Shown here in pieces: positions 15,800 through 21,328 of a stretch of DNA of 21,328 nucleotides. How positions within the stretch are numbered: the first letter of the stretch is position 1; every line of letters begins with the position of its first letter. This DNA comes from CBFGTA01 sp965651595. Lineage in GTDB: Bacteria; Actinomycetota; Actinomycetes; S36-B12; UBA10799. The notes under the pieces are model-generated. The model ran no database searches, was not told the DNA's origin, and saw only the letters and a list, made by a program, of their open reading frames with translations. The DNA is taken from NCBI GenBank assembly GCA_965651595.1, contig CBFGTA010000028.1:1-21328 (forward strand), written 5' to 3'. The translations under genes and the position numbers were made by a program.

Positions 15800-17163
15800 T
15801 GGGCGAGACAACGACCGTTACCGGCGCTGTGGATGCGACTGAGGGAACTCTTGCGTTGTTCGGGCACGACCCGCTGTGGATCGTCATCGTCAAGACGCTG
15901 CTGCTCTTCATCTTCCTCGTGCTAGCCGTCTTGATCACAATCTGGGCCGAACGGCGAGTGGTCGCACGGATGCAGCAACGAATCGGGCCGAACCGGGCCG
16001 GACCGTTCGGGCTCTTGCAAAGCCTCATGGATGGCTTCAAACTCGCCTTCAAAGAAGAGATCTTTCCTACCGCGGCAGACAAGATGGTTTACATCGTTGC
16101 GCCCATCATTTCGGTGGTCCCCGCCTACTTGGCCTGGGCAGTGATCCCGTTCGGGCCTGAGGTCAACCTGTTCGGAGTCGACACTCCTTTGCAACTGACT
16201 GACCTGCCAGTCGCCATCCTCTACATCTTGGCCATCACTGCCATCGGCATTTACGGCATCGTCTTGGCCGGGTGGGCGTCTGGTTCCTCGTACCCGTTGC
16301 TCGGGGGGCTGCGTTCGAGCGCACAGATGATTTCCTACGAGGTCGCCCTCGGGTTGAGCTTCGTCGGAGTGTTCATTCTGGCCGGATCGATGTCAACGTC
16401 TGAGATCGTGTCGGCCCAAACCGGACTCTGGTTCGGCTTGCTGCTGCTGCCGAGTTTCGCCATCTTCATCGTCTCGATGGTCGGCGAAACCAACCGCGCC
16501 CCCTTCGATCTGCCCGAAGCCGAAAGTGAGATTGTCGGCGGCTTCCACACTGAGTACTCCACGATGAAGTTCGCACTGTTCTTCCTCGCCGAGTACATCA
16601 ACATGATCACTGTGTCGGCGGTGGCAGTCACCGTGTTCCTGGGCGGGTGGCGAGCGCCGTGGCCGATTTCCTTGTGGGACGGCGCTAACGAAGGCTACTT
16701 GCCGTTCGTGTGGTTCGTCCTCAAGGTCTCGATCTTCATCTTCATGTTCATCTGGCTGAGGGGCACCTTGCCCCGGATGCGCTACGACCAGTTCATGCGC
16801 TTCGGTTGGAAGTTCCTGATCCTGGTGTCGGTCATCTGGATCATGGTCATTGCCATCATCCGCGGTTCCAACAACGAGTACGGCTGGTCTGAAGCACTGT
16901 TCCGGGGTTCGATGATTGCGGCTGGAATCGTCGTCTTGGTCATAGCGCTGTCGGTGCTCGGCGCCAATACTCGTCGCGTCAAGCGTCGCCAACAGGAACT
17001 GACGCCAGTTCCCACCGAATACGATCCCTTTGCAGGGGGCTTCCCGGTACCGCCACTGCCCGGCCAGAACTACACCCCGCCCGCTTCACCGGTAGTCAGC
17101 GGTCAAGCAGCACCGCGATTGCCCGACGGCGACGATCAATCCCAGGAGGTGCGCGGTGGCTAA
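15799..17163 (+). CDS. nuoH: NADH-quinone oxidoreductase subunit H
   Basis: A membrane subunit that completes the quinone chamber and links it to the proton channels. 454 residues with eight or nine membrane segments. Family motifs are ERRVVARMQQRIGPNRAGPFG (51-71) and GETNRAPFDLPEAESE at 229-244, continuing to GFHTEYS (248-254), which line the quinone entry and the first proton path. After the last membrane segment (about 370-389) there is a ~65-residue cytoplasmic tail rich in Pro, Gly and charge, longer than in E. coli NuoH (325 residues); such tails are common in actinobacteria. AGGAGG lies 6 nt before the ATG. The 3' end overlaps nuoI by 8 nt. Confidence 0.96.
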   Translation: MGETTTVTGAVDATEGTLALFGHDPLWIVIVKTLLLFIFLVLAVLITIWAERRVVARMQQRIGPNRAGPFGLLQSLMDGFKLAFKEEIFPTAADKMVYIVAPIISVVPAYLAWAVIPFGPEVNLFGVDTPLQLTDLPVAILYILAITAIGIYGIVLAGWASGSSYPLLGGLRSSAQMISYEVALGLSFVGVFILAGSMSTSEIVSAQTGLWFGLLLLPSFAIFIVSMVGETNRAPFDLPEAESEIVGGFHTEYSTMKFALFFLAEYINMITVSAVAVTVFLGGWRAPWPISLWDGANEGYLPFVWFVLKVSIFIFMFIWLRGTLPRMRYDQFMRFGWKFLILVSVIWIMVIAIIRGSNNEYGWSEALFRGSMIAAGIVVLVIALSVLGANTRRVKRRQQELTPVPTEYDPFAGGFPVPPLPGQNYTPPASPVVSGQAAPRLPDGDDQSQEVRGG

Positions 17164-17833
17164 CTTGCCTCAACCAATTCGGGGATTCGGGACAACGTTC
17201 TTCACCCAATTCCGCAAGGTCAACACGGAACAGTATCCGGAAGACAAGGAGAAGTTCCCGCCGAAGCCGCGGTTCCACGGACGCCACCAACTCAATCGCC
17301 ATCCCGACGGGTTAGAGAAGTGTGTGGGCTGCGAACTCTGTGCCTGGGCGTGTCCGGCGGATGCGATCTACGTCGAAGGCGCCGACAACGAGGCCGGTGA
17401 TCGCCACTCGCCGGGTGAGCGGTACGGGATCGTCTATCAAATCAACTATCTGCGCTGCATTCTGTGCGGCCTGTGCATCGAAGCCTGCCCCACCCGTGCG
17501 CTAACCATGACCAACGAGTATGAACTCGCCGACAACTCTCGCGAAAAGTTGATCTACGAGAAGGATGATCTCCTCGCGCCGTTGGCTCCAGGGATGGCTG
17601 AGCCCCCGCACGAGATGGTCGAGGGGATGAATGAGAAGGACTACTACCACGGCAAGGTGACTGGGGCTACTGAGCGGCAGCACGCCGAAGTTGCCGCACG
17701 CCGGGCCGCTGCAGCAGCCCCTGCGGCGGAAGCTTCTGGCGACGAGGAGTTCTTCGACACTCCTGCGGTGCTCGGCGGATGGCGCGGAATCGCGGCTCTG
17801 GGAGGACAAACCGGGGGTGGGGGCGCATCATGA
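17156..17833 (+). CDS. nuoI: NADH-quinone oxidoreductase subunit I (clusters N6a and N6b)
   Basis: A ferredoxin-like subunit passing electrons from NuoG to N2 in NuoB. 225 residues. Two 4Fe-4S motifs are complete: Cys56, 59, 62 and 66 (CVGCELCAWACP) and Cys101, 104, 107 and 111 (CILCGLCIEACP). The N terminus lies along the membrane (IRGFGTTFFTQF). After about residue 155 comes a tail with an Ala-rich run (about 180-193) and a Gly-rich end, beyond the ~180 residues of E. coli NuoI. The GTG start inside the end of nuoH has AGGAGG (17144-17149) 6 nt upstream, which decides this start. Confidence 0.96.
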   Translation: MANLPQPIRGFGTTFFTQFRKVNTEQYPEDKEKFPPKPRFHGRHQLNRHPDGLEKCVGCELCAWACPADAIYVEGADNEAGDRHSPGERYGIVYQINYLRCILCGLCIEACPTRALTMTNEYELADNSREKLIYEKDDLLAPLAPGMAEPPHEMVEGMNEKDYYHGKVTGATERQHAEVAARRAAAAAPAAEASGDEEFFDTPAVLGGWRGIAALGGQTGGGGAS

Positions 17834-18720
17834 CCATGACGAGTCTGATGGCCACCACTAACGTGGCTCATGTCCTGATCTTCTGGGTATGCGGCATCCT
17901 CGCGACCCTCGGAGCCCTAGGCATGCTGTTTTCCCGCAAGCCCGTTCATAGCGCGCTCTACCTCGCGGTCACGATGGTCAACTTGGCTGTCCTGTACGTG
18001 TCGCTCGACGCGGTGTTCTTGGGCATGGTCCAAATCATTGTGTACACCGGCGCCGTGCTCATGCTGTTCGTGTTCGTCATGATGGTAGTCGGCGTCGACG
18101 CCTCCGACTCCCTCATCGAGACCATTCGGGCCCAGCGCCCAGCCGCGCTCCTCTTGTCTGCGGGCATGTTTGTGCTGATCACAGGGGCAGTCGTGGACGG
18201 GTTGTCCAATGCGCCGGAAGGGTCGCTGGAGTTCGCCAACGCCGAATATGGCGGCAACGTCCAGGGCATCGCCAACCAGGTATTCACCACCTACCTGATT
18301 GCTTTCGAATTGACGGCCGGGCTGCTCATTACTGCAGGAATCGGCGCCATGCTGCTCACCCATCGGGAACGTTTGCGCCGCAAGCGGACGCAAATGGATG
18401 CCTCGAAAGAGCGCATGCAGCGCTACGCCGAGCTGGGGGAACACCCCGGCAACCGTCCGCCGCCAGGTACCTATGCTCGACACAACGCTGTGGACACCCC
18501 CGCTCTGGATCCCGACGGCAACGTCATCGCAGCGTCAGTGCCAGCGTCGTTGTCGCTGCGGGGTTCCATGCGCCGGATCGACTGGGCAGCCAGTGAAGAA
18601 GTGTCGGCCGTATGGGCTGGCTCGGCCGAAGTCACTGAGCGCGGCAATGAACCGGGCACCTACGAGGCGACTCCTGCAGACGAAGGACACAGTGACTCAT
18701 CGGAAGGGGACAACCGATGA
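17830..18720 (+). CDS. nuoJ: NADH-quinone oxidoreductase subunit J
   Basis: A membrane subunit next to NuoK that takes part in coupling. From the ATG at 17830 it has 296 residues with five membrane segments between about 13 and 177. The conserved third-helix stretch GMVQIIVYTGAVLMLFVFVM is at 65-84 and contains the region that forms the pi-bulge in complex I structures. After residue 178 a ~119-residue hydrophilic tail follows (basic RERLRRKR at 179-186, then polar and acidic), long compared with the 184-residue E. coli protein. The frame is open back to 17779 inside nuoI, but the ATGA overlap with the nuoI stop is the natural start. It overlaps nuoK by ATGA. Confidence 0.95.
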   Translation: MTMTSLMATTNVAHVLIFWVCGILATLGALGMLFSRKPVHSALYLAVTMVNLAVLYVSLDAVFLGMVQIIVYTGAVLMLFVFVMMVVGVDASDSLIETIRAQRPAALLLSAGMFVLITGAVVDGLSNAPEGSLEFANAEYGGNVQGIANQVFTTYLIAFELTAGLLITAGIGAMLLTHRERLRRKRTQMDASKERMQRYAELGEHPGNRPPPGTYARHNAVDTPALDPDGNVIAASVPASLSLRGSMRRIDWAASEEVSAVWAGSAEVTERGNEPGTYEATPADEGHSDSSEGDNR

Positions 18721-19016
18721 CGGTCACGCACTACATCGTCCTGTCTGCACTCCTGTTCAGCCTGGGTGCTCTCGGTGTCCTGATTCGCCGTAATGCGATC
18801 GTGGCGTTCATGTGCGTGGAACTCATGCTCAACGCTGCGAACCTGGCGTTCGTGGCCTTCGCTAAGCATTCTGGCAACCTGGAAGGCCAAGCCATTGCCT
18901 TCTTCGTCATGATTGTGGCTGCTGCCGAAGTTGTGATCGGTCTGGCGATATTGATGACCATCTATCGCACGCGTCGGTCCGCCTCGATCGACGAACCGAG
19001 TTTGCTGAAGTACTAG
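18717..19016 (+). CDS. nuoK: NADH-quinone oxidoreductase subunit K
   Basis: A small three-helix membrane subunit related to Mrp antiporter subunit C. The 99 residues hold the two membrane glutamates needed for proton pumping, Glu35 (FMCVELMLNAANL) and Glu71 (AAAEVVIGLAI), equal to E. coli Glu36 and Glu72. It starts in ATGA with nuoJ. Downstream is the only sizeable gap in the nuo run. Confidence 0.97.
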   Translation: MTVTHYIVLSALLFSLGALGVLIRRNAIVAFMCVELMLNAANLAFVAFAKHSGNLEGQAIAFFVMIVAAAEVVIGLAILMTIYRTRRSASIDEPSLLKY

Positions 19017-19022
19017 AGGACG

Positions 19023-19151
19023 ATGACTACCGATATGAGGAACGGAACTGGCATGAGACGAGTCATTCAGGGGGCATCGCGGTCCCATGACCTGACATGC
19101 TCTGCAGTGACTGCACTCCCACGGCATACCGACTTGGGGACGCTAACGTGA
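19023..19151 (+). CDS. Possible 42-residue ORF bridging nuoK and nuoL
   Basis: It starts 6 nt after the nuoK stop with AGAGGA just upstream (only 2 nt from the ATG, short), has ATGs at codons 1, 5 and 11, and ends with a TGA overlapping the nuoL start as GTGA. The product begins MTTDMRNGTGMRRVIQGASR; it is basic, with no membrane segment or known motif. Third-position G+C is about 60%, lower than I would expect for the neighbours. It could be a coupling cistron that carries ribosomes from nuoK to nuoL, or chance. I do not recognise any homologue. Confidence 0.25.
   Translation: MTTDMRNGTGMRRVIQGASRSHDLTCSAVTALPRHTDLGTLT
19103..19115. promoter_or_regulatory. 13-bp palindrome in the nuoK-nuoL gap
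   Basis: TGCAGT-G-ACTGCA is a perfect inverted repeat with one central base, about 33 bp before the nuoL start. It may be a protein-binding site or part of an internal control region of the operon. No clear -10/-35 pair was recognised nearby. Confidence 0.25.
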
Positions 19152-21103
19152 CGATGACAGCGCTGAGCACCGCTGCTGTAGCCACCACAGAAGCGGTCGA
19201 ACCCTCGATCAACCTGGCCAACCAGGCCAGCGGGGCGTTCGAGTTCATGTGGCTTCTACTGGTGTTCCCGATCGTGGGCGCCATCGTCCTCCTGACCATC
19301 GGCAAAGCTGGCGACAAATGGGGCCACATCCTCGGCGTCCTCATGCCAGTCGCTTCGTTCGCCGTGGCGATCTGGATGTTCGTCAGCATGCTCGGCCTGC
19401 CCGCTGACGACCGCTCCCAGAACTTGTTCCTGTGGAACTGGGTGGCAGTCGGAGGATTTGAGGTCCCTCTCGGATTGCACCTCGACCAGCTATCCATGAC
19501 ATTCGTGCTTCTCATCACGGGTGTTGGCTCTCTCATTCATATTTATTCGATCGGCTACATGAACGGTGACCCCGGGCGTCGACGCTTCTTCGGGTACCTC
19601 AACCTGTTCATCGCCGCGATGCTGTTGCTGGTCCTGGCCGACAACTACTTGCTGTTGTTCGTTGGCTGGGAAGGTGTGGGACTGGCGTCCTACTTGCTGA
19701 TCAGTTACTACCTGTACAAGCCCGAAGCCGCCACCGCAGGCAAGAAAGCCTTCATCGTCAACCGCGTCGGCGACATGGGGTTGTCGCTCGGCATCATGCT
19801 GATGTTCATCACCTTCGGGTCGGTGACATTCCCGGGAGTTCTGGACAATGTCGGGCAGGCCAGCGAAGGCACGCTGACCGTCATCGGGCTCCTGCTTCTC
19901 CTGGCAGCGTGCGGCAAGTCCGCGCAGTTCCCCCTCCAGTCGTGGCTTCTCGATGCCATGGAAGGCCCAACTCCGGTGTCGGCCCTGATCCACGCAGCAA
20001 CCATGGTGACCGCTGGCGTGTACCTGATCGTGAGGTCGGGGCCCATCTTCGACGCCTCGCCGACGGCTCGCAATGCCGTCATAATTATCGGTGCCATCAC
20101 GGTGCTTTTCGGGGCGATTATTGGTGCAGCCAAGGACGACATCAAGAAAGTCTTGGCCGGTTCGACGATGAGTCAGATCGGTTACATGGTCTTGGCGGCT
20201 GGCCTCGGGCCGATCGGCTACGTGTTCGCCATCTTCCACCTAGTTGCCCACGGCTGCTTCAAGGCAAATCTCTTCCTCGGGGCTGGCTCCATCATGCACG
20301 GCATGAACGAGCAGCTAGACATGCGCAGATTCGGGGCGCTGCGAAAAGTCATGATCATCGTGTTCGCGATGTTCAGCATGTCGTACCTGGCCATCATGGG
20401 CGTACCACCGTTTGCAGCCTTCTACTCGAAGGACGCCATCATTGAGGCGTCCTTCACCGTCAACGTATGGGCGGGACTCGCCGCAGCTATCGGTGCTGGC
20501 GTGACGGCGTTCTACATGACTCGACTGTGGACCATGACTTTCACCGGCAAGGCCCGGTGGACCGAAGATAATCAACACCCGCACGATCCACCCAAGTCCA
20601 TGTGGATGCCGATGATTGTGCTCGGCTTCCTGTCCGTGGCCATTGGTTTCCTCCTGGCTTACGGCGACGCCATCGAGCGGTGGTTGACGCCGGTGACCGG
20701 CTATGCCGAAGGCCACACCGATATTCCGCACGTTCTCATCGAGGGCGGCACGCTCGTTCTGGTCGCCGCCGGTATTCTCATCGCGTACCTGCAGTACCGA
20801 CGTGACGTTCCGCTGACCCCGCCGACTCATGTTTCGTTCGTGACGACCGCCGCTCGCAAAGACCTGTATGGAGACGCCATCAACGAGGCACTGTTCATGC
20901 GTCCTGGCCAATGGCTCACCCGGGCTTTGGTCTACTTCGACAACCGTGGAATCGATGGCCTCGTCAATGGTGTCGGTGCTTCGCTCGGCGGACTGTCCGG
21001 GCGCATGCGCAGAGTCCAGTCCGGCTACGTCCGGTCCTACGCTCTAGCCATGCTGGCAGGTGCCGTCTTGATAGCTGTCGTCCTCGTATTGGTGAGGTGG
21101 TAG
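19148..21103 (+). CDS. nuoL: NADH-quinone oxidoreductase subunit L
   Basis: The distal antiporter-like proton-pumping subunit, carrying the long lateral helix along the membrane arm. From the GTG at 19148 it has 651 residues, within the family range. GWEGVGLASYLLI (173-185) has Glu175, the key membrane glutamate, and CGKSAQFPLQSWLLDAMEGP at 255-274 has Lys257, followed by TPVSALIHAATMVTAGVYL. The C-terminal membrane segment is the lateral-helix anchor. The frame is open back to an ATG at 19097, but that stretch is not NuoL-like. GGGGA (19136-19140) is 7 nt before the GTG; an ATG two codons later (19154) is also possible. nuoM starts 4 nt after the stop. Confidence 0.95.
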   Translation: MTMTALSTAAVATTEAVEPSINLANQASGAFEFMWLLLVFPIVGAIVLLTIGKAGDKWGHILGVLMPVASFAVAIWMFVSMLGLPADDRSQNLFLWNWVAVGGFEVPLGLHLDQLSMTFVLLITGVGSLIHIYSIGYMNGDPGRRRFFGYLNLFIAAMLLLVLADNYLLLFVGWEGVGLASYLLISYYLYKPEAATAGKKAFIVNRVGDMGLSLGIMLMFITFGSVTFPGVLDNVGQASEGTLTVIGLLLLLAACGKSAQFPLQSWLLDAMEGPTPVSALIHAATMVTAGVYLIVRSGPIFDASPTARNAVIIIGAITVLFGAIIGAAKDDIKKVLAGSTMSQIGYMVLAAGLGPIGYVFAIFHLVAHGCFKANLFLGAGSIMHGMNEQLDMRRFGALRKVMIIVFAMFSMSYLAIMGVPPFAAFYSKDAIIEASFTVNVWAGLAAAIGAGVTAFYMTRLWTMTFTGKARWTEDNQHPHDPPKSMWMPMIVLGFLSVAIGFLLAYGDAIERWLTPVTGYAEGHTDIPHVLIEGGTLVLVAAGILIAYLQYRRDVPLTPPTHVSFVTTAARKDLYGDAINEALFMRPGQWLTRALVYFDNRGIDGLVNGVGASLGGLSGRMRRVQSGYVRSYALAMLAGAVLIAVVLVLVRW

Positions 21104-21107
21104 CGAC

Positions 21108-21328
21108 ATGTCGAACATGCCGTGGCTCACCATCCTGGGACTCATTCCCCTCGTCGGGGCTGCACTGGTCATGCTGTTGCCAGCCTCTGCCAAGACTGCC
21201 GCTCGAGTCGTCGCGCTCGTCTTCAGTGCCGCCGTTCTCGTGGTCACGATTGCGATGGCACTCCAGTTCGACCCGAACTCCACCGAAGCCGTGCAGTTCG
21301 CCGAAGTCCACGAGTGGATTCCCGCCTT
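21108..21328 (+). CDS. nuoM: NADH-quinone oxidoreductase subunit M, 5' part (cut by the window end)
   Basis: An ATG 4 nt after the nuoL stop, preceded by GAGGTGG, opens a frame that runs off the window after 73 complete codons. The product begins MSNMPWLTILGLIPLVGAAL, a first membrane helix as in NuoM, followed by a second hydrophobic segment (RVVALVFSAAVLVVTIAMAL) and FDPNS..VQF.E...WIP, which is the usual periplasmic start of the family. NuoM is an antiporter-like proton-pumping subunit. The order after nuoL supports the call; the catalytic Glu and Lys lie outside the window. Confidence 0.9.
   Translation, partial: MSNMPWLTILGLIPLVGAALVMLLPASAKTAARVVALVFSAAVLVVTIAMALQFDPNSTEAVQFAEVHEWIPA

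Noticed and set aside
19490..20239. 249-residue antisense open frame in nuoL (and a similar 199-residue one at 16393-16992 in nuoH)
   Set aside because: His/Asp/Gln/Arg-rich composition is the usual complement of membrane-protein codons; no start signal.
1..21328. Mobile elements, CRISPR arrays, tRNA/rRNA genes, defence or biosynthetic novelty
   Set aside because: No transposase, direct-repeat array, cloverleaf-like or rRNA sequence was recognised; the window is core respiratory metabolism with conserved order.

Overview
The window is chromosomal DNA of roughly 60% G+C. It carries core respiratory genes of an actinobacterium (Actinomycetota); genus and family cannot be settled by reading alone. 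The grounds are the frequent GTG starts, the MenD, MenC, MenJ and MenG types (closest in my memory to mycobacterial and streptomycete proteins), several starts with a -10-like hexamer 6-7 nt upstream and no Shine-Dalgarno, and a men-menJ-nuo gene order familiar from actinobacteria.

Left part (1-8153), menaquinone supply. A leftward gene leaves the window at 62. Rightward menB and menC follow (coupled by GTGA), then a leftward lipoprotein of unknown function (2169-2639), rightward menD, leftward menF (tail-to-tail with menD, 29 bp overlap), and from a divergent start rightward menG and menJ. Together these cover chorismate to isochorismate (MenF), SEPHCHC (MenD), o-succinylbenzoate (MenC), DHNA-CoA (MenB), methylation of demethylmenaquinone (MenG) and partial saturation of the isoprenoid tail (MenJ). 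MenE, MenA, MenH and a DHNA-CoA thioesterase are not seen; the cut-off gene at the left edge might be menE, but that is a guess.

Right part (8330-21328), proton-pumping NADH:menaquinone oxidoreductase (complex I). nuoABCDEFGHIJKL are complete and nuoM is cut by the window end. Genes are packed with overlaps of 1-10 nt or gaps of 2-4 nt. The single exception is a 131-bp gap between nuoK and nuoL, which holds a 42-codon ORF ending on the nuoL start codon and a 13-bp palindrome. All expected Fe-S ligands of NuoB, E, F, G and I are present, including the extra N7 site of NuoG.

The two halves belong together functionally: the men genes make the quinone that the Nuo complex reduces. I see no mobile element, CRISPR array, RNA gene or defence system. 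No stretch above 300 bp lacks a gene; the longest gaps (100-176 bp) are at 63-162, 2640-2789, 5878-6021, 6712-6851, 8154-8329 and 19017-19147. The points worth a second look are small: leaderless-type starts on men genes, a hairpin holding two opposed stop codons, palindromes in control regions, the nuoK-nuoL gap, an acidic insert in NuoG and a bicarbonate-type MenB.
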